This document shows positions 33,735-40,186 of a DNA stretch of 64,000 nucleotides, in pieces. The DNA lies in the IMG/VR virus record IMGVR_UViG_2162886007_000016, positions 1 through 64,000 of that record. The stretch is one strand, 5' to 3'. The stretch's first letter is position 1, and every line of letters begins with the position of its first letter. Under the pieces are notes generated by a model that was not told where the DNA came from, ran no database searches, and saw nothing but the letters and a program-made list of their open reading frames with translations. The stretch is from a virus. The position numbers and the translations under genes are program-made.

Positions 33735-34591
33735 CTCGCACTGATGAACGGTTCAAGTCCGTGTATGGGTGAAAGGCCCACGAAACTCTACGGAGTCTGC
33801 GACAGCCAACGGCCTGATAAGCTGTGCGGCTGAGTTCAGCGGTCAAAGGGGCGATTTCCCGGACCGTCACCACGGAATCTCCTGCTGTGGTTAATGGGTG
33901 CATTGCGGAGCATAGGCCGCGTGAGTCTTGCGTTGGCGTGCCGTTGCGTTTGTCTCTGCGCAACGTACAAGGGACTAGAGTGATCGCTTATCAAGCGCAC
34001 GGTTGCCTTCTGTATTACTGGATGCGGTGTTGGGCCTCTAACCCAGGAATCAGTTGCTCACTCGGCTTCTTCGGAAGTCGCAACCACTCCCACCTAGAAG
34101 TGTAAAGGAAAGAAAGCCAACACAACGCAGCTTCGAGCCAGCCAGATCAAGCCCTTCAGCTTTGGGTAGTGACAGCAGGAATTCCGCCGCGACATTAGCA
34201 TAAGCCTTCCATCTTCTAGGTGGGTTTCATTTTTCGCCTCAGGCTCGACTCCTTACTGAGAATTTAAGAGACGTTACAGGATCGCCCGCTGCGCGCAGGA
34301 TAGAGAACAGATGCTACGGTCGAACGATCGGGCTACCCAATTTCAACTCCTGGCACATGGTGAACTCTAATCTCCTTCTGGTTCTGACGCGGTAACGAGT
34401 CTGAGGCACCTAATCATTCGTCTGGTACCTACGCGGAGCCGATGGAATGCAGCACGTCAGATAGAGCGTTTGGGAATACGGCACCCGAGCTGTTCGATAA
34501 GGTAATGCCACGCTGCTTGGTACGCACACTGGTCCACGTTGCCCGCCCCAGCAACGAGTACGTGCGGTAAGTTTACCTGCTGGCACCAATT

Positions 34592-34598
34592 CTGTAAA
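34592..34598 (+). promoter_or_regulatory. CTGTAAA motif
   Basis: TTCTGTAAAGC overlaps the base of the terminator stem and lies 35 nt before the ATG at 34633, the usual spacing for this motif. Confidence 0.35.
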
Positions 34599-34622
34599 GC
34601 AGAGTCAAACAATTCTGCTTTT
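34598..34622 (+). terminator. Terminator at the end of the structured RNA
   Basis: AGCAGA, 10-nt loop, TCTGCT, TTTT. Confidence 0.65.
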
Positions 34623-34632
34623 GGTAATATAC

Positions 34633-34839
34633 ATGCTCAAGCGAATCTTCAAGCCCTTCTGCGAAACGCGGTACGATGCGTGTGTTTGGACTGCCTACGC
34701 GCTTGTCGGTGTTGCGCTGTATTTCACCAACACACTTGTGAAGTACGGACACGTCGCACCCATCGGACTCAGCATCGCCCTTATGTTGCCGAGCGCGAAA
34801 TTGCAGATAGCTAATTTGTTGAGCAAGCTACGATCATAG
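34633..34839 (+). CDS. Small membrane protein, 68 aa
   Basis: MLKRIFKPFCETRYD, then a hydrophobic segment (VWTAYALVGVALYFTNT) and a second one (VAPIGLSIALMLP). A two-helix topology would suit a holin or superinfection factor, but there is no family match. No clear Shine-Dalgarno. The stop abuts the first base of tRNA-Asp, which argues for a gene boundary there. Confidence 0.5.
   Translation: MLKRIFKPFCETRYDACVWTAYALVGVALYFTNTLVKYGHVAPIGLSIALMLPSAKLQIANLLSKLRS
34810..34821 (+). promoter_or_regulatory. GCTAATTTGTTG motif before tRNA-Asp
   Basis: Ends 18 nt before the first base of tRNA-Asp, inside the 3' end of the small membrane gene. Same motif family as 53597 and 32921. Confidence 0.4.
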
Positions 34840-34915
34840 ACCCGGTAGTTCAGTCGGTTAGAATGCTGGCCTGTCACGCCAGAGGTCACGGGTTCGAGTC
34901 CCGTTGGAGTCGCCA
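34839..34915 (+). tRNA. tRNA-Asp (GUC)
   Basis: 77 nt with encoded CCA. D arm GTTC/GAAT, anticodon stem CTGGC/GCCAG around CTGTCAC (anticodon GTC), T arm ACGGG-TTCGAGT-CCCGT. The acceptor stem is imperfect: GACCCGG against TGGAGTC leaves mismatches at 4-69 (C-A) and 6-67 (G-G). Confidence 0.9.
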
Positions 34916-34932
34916 CATCCGAGAGCACCGCC

Positions 34933-35148
34933 ATGCAAATTTTTGTGAATGCAAAGCCGCATGAGTTTGTCTGCCGCACCATCAGCTACGAAGAAGCCGT
35001 CAAACTTGACGGTCGAGACCCGAGCGTGGTGTACACAGTGACCTGGTCAGTTAAAGGTTACGGCGGCGGTGTCCTCACACCTCGAGGCAGTCCTGTCGAG
35101 GTGAAAGAAAACATGCAGGTGTTTGTCGCGTATACCGGCAATGCCTGA
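34933..35148 (+). CDS. Ubiquitin-like (multiubiquitin-domain type) small protein
   Basis: 71 residues. It follows the pattern of the bacterial multiubiquitin-type beta-grasp domain: MQIFVNAKPHEF, ISYEEAVKLDGR, VVYTVTW, then LTPRGSPVEVKENMQVFV and AYTGNA. The start even reads MQIFV as in ubiquitin. It lacks a C-terminal Gly-Gly and ends TGNA, so conjugation would need processing or is absent. Such proteins occur beside bacterial E1/E2/JAB operons, but no such enzyme lies nearby here. Sits between tRNA genes. Confidence 0.72.
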   Translation: MQIFVNAKPHEFVCRTISYEEAVKLDGRDPSVVYTVTWSVKGYGGGVLTPRGSPVEVKENMQVFVAYTGNA

Positions 35149-35323
35149 TTCGTTGCAAAGCGAGCACACCCAGCAAGCTTGTGGTGGATTACTGGGAAAC
35201 GTAAAAGAGCGCTGACCGTACGCGGAGGCTGCTTCGCAACTTTGAACGAGCTGTGCCTGTTAGCCAAGATATGATTTGCACGTTTATCCTTGGCGATGCG
35301 CACGAAACCGCACACTTCACCAT
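35149..35323 (+). other. Intergenic stretch, no gene seen
   Basis: 175 nt between the ubiquitin-like gene and tRNA-Asn. No frame, tRNA or clear hairpin recognised. Confidence 0.5.
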
Positions 35324-35399
35324 TCCCGCTTAGCTCAGTCGGTAGAGCACACGGCTGTTAACCGTGGCGTCCCTGGTTCGAGTCCAGGAGCGGGAGCCA
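35324..35399 (+). tRNA. tRNA-Asn (GUU)
   Basis: 76 nt with CCA. Acceptor TCCCGCT/AGCGGGA is perfect; anticodon stem CACGG/CCGTG around CTGTTAA; T arm CCTGG-TTCGAGT-CCAGG. Confidence 0.95.
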
Positions 35400-35400
35400 C

Positions 35401-35477
35401 AGGATGTTAGCTCAGTTGGTTAGAGCAGCGGCCTTTTAAGCCGTTGGTCCTGGGTTCGAGTCCCAGACGTCCTACCA
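35401..35477 (+). tRNA. tRNA-Lys (UUU)
   Basis: 77 nt with CCA, one base after tRNA-Asn. Acceptor AGGATGT/ACGTCCT pairs throughout (one wobble); anticodon loop CTTTTAA (TTT); T arm CTGGG-TTCGAGT-CCCAG. Confidence 0.95.
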
Positions 35478-35587
35478 TTTTCTACGGGCCAGGTGCATGG
35501 CTGCAACGCTTATTCGCTAGTGCTGCCGCGCATTGACAGGTAACTCCTGTACTGGCTCTGCCTACACGCTGCTTTGGAAACTGATCC

Positions 35588-35896
35588 ATGAGTCAGATGA
35601 CTGCGGAAGAAATCAAGCTGCTGTTTACCTCGTGCTCATTGGACATTGTCCATTTGGACCAGGGTCAAGTTCCGAAGCTCGGCGACAAGTATGTCACTGT
35701 CAACGAAGTGCTGGCTGTCAACGACACCAGCGACCGTCGCTTGCTTCTTTCCTCGATCCGCAAGGTGATGAAGAATCATCTGCGCAAGATCAAGAACAAA
35801 ACCAGACAGGCGTACACCTACGGCGGTTCATTCTTCACGAATCCCGATGGTAAGTTCTGTCTGGCGGTGAGCGTTGGAGTGGCGCTCAAAGACTAA
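35588..35896 (+). CDS. Hypothetical protein, 102 aa
   Basis: MSQMTAEEIKLLFTSC; helical N-terminus, basic middle (KNHLRKIKNKTRQ), beta C-terminus. Lies between tRNA-Lys and the Asn-like tRNA. No family. Confidence 0.65.
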   Translation: MSQMTAEEIKLLFTSCSLDIVHLDQGQVPKLGDKYVTVNEVLAVNDTSDRRLLLSSIRKVMKNHLRKIKNKTRQAYTYGGSFFTNPDGKFCLAVSVGVALKD

Positions 35897-35897
35897 T

Positions 35898-35971
35898 GGG
35901 ACGTTAGCTCAGTCGGTAGAGCACCGGAATGTTAATCGGCGTGGTCCTGGGTTCAAGTCCCAGACGTCCCA
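35898..35971 (+). tRNA. tRNA-Asn-like gene with defective anticodon stem
   Basis: Acceptor GGGACGT/ACGTCCC and T arm CTGGG-TTCAAGT-CCCAG are perfect and the D arm is normal, but the anticodon region ACCGGAATGTTAATCGGCG cannot form a 5-bp stem with a 7-nt loop. One C appears missing from an ancestral TCCGG. The anticodon would read GTT (Asn). CCA is not encoded. May be a degenerate copy, or a tRNA-like element with another role. Confidence 0.7.
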
Positions 35972-35984
35972 ACTGTTCTCCTCG

Positions 35985-36326
35985 TGAGAGGTAATACGTG
36001 TAGCCGTAAGGCACCATTGGTAGACACTCATCCAGCTGCCATGCTCCTTGAAGCCAGCCCTCCCCAAGCGCCGCGCCGCCGAGCCTCTACACCAAGCAGG
36101 GTAAGAGCCTGCACCTATTCGGAGCCTAGCTCCAGCATGAGCCCGCGAAAGCGGAGACTACCGATAACTGCCCAGGGTTTTCCGGCTCGGCAGTTGTTGC
36201 GTACGGGGGAAGGGCCCGTTGAGTAGGCATGTCTACAGCCTCTCCGCAGACCGCAGTGTTGTTCGGGCGACAGTGCTGGTGTGCGGGAAACAGTGGACAC
36301 TAAGGCGGCCTTCGGGTCGCCTTTTT
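35985..36326 (+). ncRNA. Candidate structured RNA ending in a terminator
   Basis: About 340 nt without a gene. Stems: GTGT...ACAC with GCC-GTAA-GGC inside, GCAGG/CCTGC, GGAGC/GCTCC, CCGC-GAAA-GCGG, AACTGCC/GGCAGTT and CGGG/CCCG, then the terminator at 36302. Several GNRA tetraloops. The segment ATTGGTAGACAC recalls a tRNA-Leu D-loop, but no tRNA can be completed. Confidence 0.45.
36302..36326 (+). terminator. Terminator of the tRNA/RNA region
   Basis: AAGGCGGCC-TTCG-GGTCGCCTT plus TTTT. Nearly identical to the terminator at 37850. Confidence 0.85.
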
Positions 36327-36354
36327 CATTTTCACACGCTACCGAAGGTATATC

Positions 36355-36792
36355 ATGGCATCAGGTGTATTCTCCCACTTTGACACACGCGAGCTCCAAC
36401 GGCGGCTGTATCAAATGCTCGCCGTGTTCACCTATCAGGACTCTGTGTTCGGCAAGATCGAGGTAGATAAAGGCTTCCAGACCAACTACGCCTCGATTGA
36501 CGTGCTGCACAACATCTGGCTGTTCGTGTTCTACGCCCTGCTCGCCAACTACGGTGACAAAGCAGCCACGATTCACGACTGGTTGTACTCAGGCTACGGC
36601 ATTCGCCAAGCGGACGGGTCGATATACTACCCGAACCGTAAGGAGTGTGACCAAGTCCTGTACCGTGCGTTGCGGGCAGAAGGTGTAGCTCGCTGGCGTG
36701 CTTGGATGTTCTACGCTGGTGTGCGCATCGGCGGGCGCAAAGCTTACACGGCCTCGCCAACCGAAGTACCAGTGTTTAGCATCGCCGCATGA
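36355..36792 (+). CDS. DUF1353-family protein
   Basis: 145 residues. NYASIDVLHNIWLFVFYALL, then GDKAATIHDWLYSGY, ECDQVLYRALRAEGVARWRA and MFYAGVRIGG, the conserved pattern of DUF1353, common in phages and often near lysis genes. The HDWLY and CD residues are the family hallmark. Biochemical role unknown. Confidence 0.82.
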   Translation: MASGVFSHFDTRELQRRLYQMLAVFTYQDSVFGKIEVDKGFQTNYASIDVLHNIWLFVFYALLANYGDKAATIHDWLYSGYGIRQADGSIYYPNRKECDQVLYRALRAEGVARWRAWMFYAGVRIGGRKAYTASPTEVPVFSIAA

Positions 36793-36798
36793 CCTCTC

Positions 36799-36830
36799 AG
36801 GGCTGCCTTCGGGTGGCCCTTTTTATTTTT
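36799..36830 (+). terminator. Terminator after DUF1353 gene
   Basis: AGGGCTGCC-TTC-GGGTGGCCCT followed by TTTTATTTTT. Confidence 0.85.
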
Positions 36831-36896
36831 ACCGTTCGTCAACTTTCACGGAACTTTCTGCTGGGTATGTCGTCTAATCTAATAGGAGGAGACAGA

Positions 36897-37631
36897 ATGT
36901 CTTCTTCGCAATGTCCAACCACTGAGGATACTGCCATGACTACCGACAAAGACCCGAAAGAAGCTCAAAAAGCCAACGACGAGGCTCAGGCCAAACTGAA
37001 CGGCGGTGAGAGCAACGATCCCAACACTACCAGTGCTGGCGACGTGAAGGGCAACAACCAGAACGTTGCTCCGAAAGACGGCGAAGTCAAAGTCCATGTT
37101 GACGTCACCAAGGAAGCTGACAAGGACCCATCGCGCGAATACCCATACGCCAGCCACACTGTTGGCACCGAGGGTGTGAACGCAACTGGTGCAGGCAGCA
37201 GCGCATCCAAAGTGGCATCGACCGGCAACGCTGGTAACCAGCCGATCATCAAGCCTGATCCAAACGCTTCGGCGGAAGACAAGGTCGAGAAAGAAGACAT
37301 TCGCGACCTGCAGCCTTCCAAGCAGAAAGCCGCTGCCAAGGCCGAAGAGAAGAAGCTGCCGAAGGACTACGCTGTCGAAATCAACGGCCAGCGTGAAGAA
37401 GACCTGGACATTCAGGAAGCCTCGGCCAAAGCCTTCGAAGCTCTGTCGTACGGCGGTGCTACCAGCTCGGCTGTGTATCGCAAAGACAACCGTCTGGCCA
37501 CCTTCGCGACCGAAGATCATCACGGTCAAAAGCGCCTGGCGGTAAAGCCTGATGATGGCAAGATCAGCGACGACGAAGCTGACGTGCTGAACAGCTACCA
37601 TCAACGCATCGTCACCGGCAATCCGAAGTAA
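36897..37631 (+). CDS. Hydrophilic, probably disordered protein, 244 aa
   Basis: ATG 36897 has AGGAGG 8 nt upstream. Long polar region rich in Asn, Lys, Asp and Ala (residues 1-165), then a small folded C-terminus (SSAVYRKDNRLATFATEDHH). Ala/Gly-rich composition and strong translation signals suggest an abundant protein. Upstream GTCTAATCTAATAG is a weak relative of the CTAATT motif. Confidence 0.7.
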   Translation: MSSSQCPTTEDTAMTTDKDPKEAQKANDEAQAKLNGGESNDPNTTSAGDVKGNNQNVAPKDGEVKVHVDVTKEADKDPSREYPYASHTVGTEGVNATGAGSSASKVASTGNAGNQPIIKPDPNASAEDKVEKEDIRDLQPSKQKAAAKAEEKKLPKDYAVEINGQREEDLDIQEASAKAFEALSYGGATSSAVYRKDNRLATFATEDHHGQKRLAVKPDDGKISDDEADVLNSYHQRIVTGNPK

Positions 37632-37656
37632 CACTCGGGCTGTATAGGAGGTTGCT

Positions 37657-37830
37657 ATGTCTCTTGTAGGCCTTTTGGTGTTGGTGCTGGTCGGTGTGCT
37701 GATTTACTATCTGCTCACCCTGCTTCCTCTGCCTCCGCGGATCAAGCAAGTCGTCATCGTCATCTTCATCATCATTGCCATCATCTATCTCCTGAGCACG
37801 CTGGGAGTGGTGAGTGGCTTACGCTTGTAA
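37657..37830 (+). CDS. Thivi_2564-like small membrane protein, 57 aa
   Basis: Frame from ATG 37657 with AGGAG upstream: MSLVGLLVLVLVGVLIYYLL, a turn LPPRIKQVV, a second helix VIVIFIIIAIIYLLS. This two-helix pattern with a Pro-rich turn and (R/K)IK matches the small Thivi_2564-type membrane family of proteobacteria and their phages. Function unknown. Confidence 0.72.
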   Translation: MSLVGLLVLVLVGVLIYYLLTLLPLPPRIKQVVIVIFIIIAIIYLLSTLGVVSGLRL

Positions 37831-37849
37831 GCAAACGCAACATCCTCTG

Positions 37850-37875
37850 AGGCGGCCTTCGGGTCGCCTTTTTGG
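37850..37875 (+). terminator. Terminator after small membrane gene
   Basis: AGGCGGCC-TTCG-GGTCGCCT plus TTTTT; duplicate of the one at 36302. Confidence 0.85.
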
Positions 37876-37897
37876 TATCTGTAAAAGGACTGAGTGC

Positions 37898-38299
37898 ATG
37901 AAGCTGAACATTCTGTGGGACGACAGCGCAACGCGCACTCGCCTGCTGGACGAACTCTGGAAAGAGAGCGTACCTGATCTGGACTTGTTTATCACCCATG
38001 CTGCGGCGAGTAGCGAGCGCACCTACCCTGAGTTCGACATTCAGGTATACGCCACCCTGCCAAGATTCCCCGAAGTTGTCTGCTCCCAAATACGCAGGCA
38101 CGATGTTCTCCACGTTGCAGCGTCCACGCATGACGTGGACGCGCAAGGCTATCTGGACTTCTGTGACTACGTCCTGCGACAACATCCGGACGTCCTGATA
38201 TTCGACCCATTCAACAAGGACCGCACGTATGACGAACTTGTTTCCTTCCTCCGAGAGAGCCGCGGAGGTGTTCTCGAAACTGACAACTCTGGCTGCTGA
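37898..38299 (+). CDS. Hypothetical protein, 133 aa
   Basis: MKLNILWDDSATRTRL; alternating strand/helix with acidic patches, possibly a receiver-like or Rossmann-type small fold. CTGTAAA is only 13 nt upstream. Overlaps the next gene by 71 nt. Confidence 0.62.
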   Translation: MKLNILWDDSATRTRLLDELWKESVPDLDLFITHAAASSERTYPEFDIQVYATLPRFPEVVCSQIRRHDVLHVAASTHDVDAQGYLDFCDYVLRQHPDVLIFDPFNKDRTYDELVSFLRESRGGVLETDNSGC

Positions 38300-38522
38300 A
38301 ATGGGTGAGACGATTGGTGAGTTTGACCAGTCAGCCACAACGTTCAAACGCAAGCCACCCCACGACAACGTGCGCGTCCAAGTTACGGACACTCTTCTGG
38401 TGTTCTTCGCTCGTGGACCCTACAAGGAACCACTGCGCGAGTTCTTCGAGAACCCTGTACATAGCAATGATCCAGTTAGACTGCGCAGTGCCATCCGCGC
38501 AATGGTAATACGGGAGCCCTAG
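38229..38522 (+). CDS. Hypothetical protein, 97 aa
   Basis: MTNLFPSSERAAEVFS, with AAGGA 8 nt upstream. It overlaps the end of the preceding gene by 71 nt in another frame; both look real by composition and start signals. No family. Confidence 0.58.
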   Translation: MTNLFPSSERAAEVFSKLTTLAAEMGETIGEFDQSATTFKRKPPHDNVRVQVTDTLLVFFARGPYKEPLREFFENPVHSNDPVRLRSAIRAMVIREP

Positions 38523-38545
38523 TGGTTCCCGTTTTCATTTCCCTT

Positions 38546-38557
38546 GGTAATTTTTCC
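38546..38557 (+). promoter_or_regulatory. GGTAATTTTTCC motif
   Basis: Weak relative of GCTAATTYATTG, 24 nt before the ATG at 38581, in the short gap after the 38522 stop. Confidence 0.3.
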
Positions 38558-38580
38558 AGCATTGACTGGGAGGTTACCGT

Positions 38581-39084
38581 ATGCAAGGTCTGTTTGGAAA
38601 CAACGCACCGATGAAGAAACGCAGACAGAAGCGTTCCGAGAAGTACAAGCAGTACCACTATGAGTTCCACGGTCGGCAACTGCTGGTTCAAGGCTATGAG
38701 CGCCAAGCGCTGGAGTACCTTGTCGAGAAAGGCGGATTCGATCCTGCCGATATTCGTACCGAGTGCGAAATGGGTAACGCCTTGAACATTCGCTACAAGT
38801 ACGGCAAGCGCTGGCGTACCTACATGCCCGATATCTTCATTCGTAACCACAACATCATCGTGGAAGTGAAGTCGAAGGCGACGATGGGCCTGATCAATAA
38901 CAAGAAGCGCGGCTGGAGCATGAACAAGGCGAAAGCCAAGGCATGCCAAGAGCGCGGCTTCAAGTTCTGCGTGCTGCTCATGACCGGCTCTGGTAAGCGC
39001 ATCCCGTTACCGAAGCGCTGGATGTTCATGCAGAAGGATGAGTGCCTGCGCATCATGCGTGAGGAACTCGGAGTGGTGATCTAA
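38581..39084 (+). CDS. PD-(D/E)XK endonuclease-like protein
   Basis: 167 residues. RTYMPDIFIRNHNIIVEVKS gives the Asp and the E-x-K of the PD-(D/E)XK active site in the order of TnsA/VSR-like and phage homing or DNA-repair nucleases. A preceding helix (YERQALEYLVEKGGF) and a basic N-terminus fit DNA binding. AGG upstream of the start. Could be a repair, resolution or homing enzyme; the sequence does not decide. Confidence 0.75.
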   Translation: MQGLFGNNAPMKKRRQKRSEKYKQYHYEFHGRQLLVQGYERQALEYLVEKGGFDPADIRTECEMGNALNIRYKYGKRWRTYMPDIFIRNHNIIVEVKSKATMGLINNKKRGWSMNKAKAKACQERGFKFCVLLMTGSGKRIPLPKRWMFMQKDECLRIMREELGVVI

Positions 39085-39085
39085 A

Positions 39086-39092
39086 CTGTAAA
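39086..39092 (+). promoter_or_regulatory. CTGTAAA motif
   Basis: AAACTGTAAACTCC, 35 nt before the ATG at 39127, right at the stop of the nuclease gene. Confidence 0.42.
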
Positions 39093-39126
39093 CTCCACCT
39101 ATCTCCCACACAGATAGGGTGCAATC

Positions 39127-39348
39127 ATGCGCGACAAGCCAAAGTCCAATCTCAAGGATCACCTCATTCTCGCAGGTGCTGTGGTACTCGTTATCGCAGT
39201 CCTCCTAGGGGTCGTCTTCGCTATCCGCTGGTTCGGCGCAGTCACCATGCAAGACCGAATCGTAACTCCACGTGCCGGCGTTGAATGCCTCGTCGTGTCT
39301 GCGCATGACGGCGTCGGCGTGTCGTGCTATCACATTCCCAAGAACTAA
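39127..39348 (+). CDS. Single-pass membrane protein, 73 aa
   Basis: A charged N-terminus (MRDKPKSNLKDH) and the transmembrane segment LILAGAVVLVIAVLLGVVFA precede a short beta domain with two cysteines (VECLVV...SCYHIP). N-in topology by the positive-inside rule, so the cysteines face the periplasm. Rz/spanin-like layout is possible, not shown. Confidence 0.65.
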   Translation: MRDKPKSNLKDHLILAGAVVLVIAVLLGVVFAIRWFGAVTMQDRIVTPRAGVECLVVSAHDGVGVSCYHIPKN

Positions 39349-39363
39349 CAGGCTATTAAGCAA

Positions 39364-40176
39364 ATGGCAGAACTGACCATCAAGGACCTCAAAGAGGCCA
39401 AGTACAACCCGCGTGTCATCAGTGAAAAGCGACTGGACAACCTGCACCTGTCCATGACTACCTACGGTGACCTGTCTGGTGTCGTCTTCAACAAGAAGAC
39501 CCAGAACCTAATTTCCGGTCACCAGCGCTTGAAGCGTCTGCGCGGCAAGGACGTCAAGACCAAGATCGTCACAAAGCCTGTGAAGGACGCCTTCGGTACC
39601 GTTGCAGAAGGTCACATCGTTGCGAAGACTGCGAGCGGCGAAATCCGTATCCCACTCCGCATCGTGGACTGGAGCGACAAGAAATCCGAGATGGCGGCCA
39701 ACATCGCAGCGAACGCGCACGGTGGTGACTTCGACCGTACCAAGCTGGGCGCCATGCTGGAGAAGCTCGACGCAGGCAAGTCGTTCGACGTGAACGTCCT
39801 GGGTATCGACCCACTGAGCCTGCGTGGCTTGATGCCAAAGATGCCAACGCTCGACTCCAAAGGTCGCGAAATCGACAACGATGGCGAAGGCAAGGAGTCG
39901 TTCCAAGAGTTCGGCGAGGACAGCTTCGAGTTCGAGCATTGCTGCCCGAAGTGCAAGTTCCAGTTCAACACCAGTGCCAAGTCGCAGCCTGCGGCCAAGG
40001 CTGAGCCGAAAGCTCCGAAGCTCAAGCTGAAAGAGAAAGACGGCAAGAAGGCCAAGGACACGTCGAAAGACAAAGAGAAGGTCAAGAGTAAGGACAAGGG
40101 TGACAAGCCCAAGAAATCCAAGCTCGCGGCTCCGAAGAAGACAGAGCTGAAAATGCCAGCGAAGAAAAAGAAGTAA
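39364..40176 (+). CDS. ParB-like domain protein with zinc ribbon and Lys-rich tail
   Basis: 270 residues. Residues 10-60 (KYNPRVISEKRLDNLHLSM, ISGHQRLKRL) form a ParB/Srx-type domain as found next to or fused to phage and plasmid DNA methyltransferases. A CCPKC zinc half-site near residue 193 and a Lys-rich C-terminal tail of about 65 residues suggest DNA binding. It sits directly before the C5-methyltransferase, so a partner or targeting factor for base modification is likely. ParB-like domains can also bind CTP or cleave DNA. Confidence 0.82.
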   Translation: MAELTIKDLKEAKYNPRVISEKRLDNLHLSMTTYGDLSGVVFNKKTQNLISGHQRLKRLRGKDVKTKIVTKPVKDAFGTVAEGHIVAKTASGEIRIPLRIVDWSDKKSEMAANIAANAHGGDFDRTKLGAMLEKLDAGKSFDVNVLGIDPLSLRGLMPKMPTLDSKGREIDNDGEGKESFQEFGEDSFEFEHCCPKCKFQFNTSAKSQPAAKAEPKAPKLKLKEKDGKKAKDTSKDKEKVKSKDKGDKPKKSKLAAPKKTELKMPAKKKK

Positions 40177-40186
40177 GGACGCAGCC

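Larger units (their letters stand above)
33470..34622 (+). ncRNA. 1.15-kb candidate large structured RNA
   Basis: A gap of almost 1.2 kb without a credible gene. From 33479 it forms a nearly continuous series of plus-strand stems: GAGCCTG/CAGGCTC, CACCCG/CGGGTG, GGGATGGG/CCCATCCC (33592-33627), a 9-bp stem (33679-33711) closed by TCGAG/CTCGA, a T-loop-like ACGG-TTCAAGT-CCGT, ACTC-TACG-GAGT, CGGCTTC-TTCG-GAAGTCG (34063-34080) and a perfect 12-bp long-range helix (34089-34100 with 34213-34224). It ends at a terminator (34598-34622). Size, tetraloops, long-range pairing and the adjoining tRNAs recall GOLLD/ROOL RNAs; identity unproven. Confidence 0.6.

Noticed and set aside
33745-33770. Possible additional tRNA from ACGGTTCAAGTCCGT
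   Set aside because: Only a T-arm-like hairpin is present; no D arm, anticodon arm or acceptor stem upstream. Kept as a T-loop-like element of the structured RNA.
33470-34622. RNase P RNA, tmRNA or self-splicing intron
   Set aside because: None of the characteristic conserved blocks (for example GAGGAAAGTCC, the tmRNA tag frame, or intron core segments) could be found by reading.
35995-36060. Possible tRNA-Leu because of ATTGGTAGACAC
   Set aside because: No matching acceptor stem, anticodon arm or T-loop can be placed downstream.
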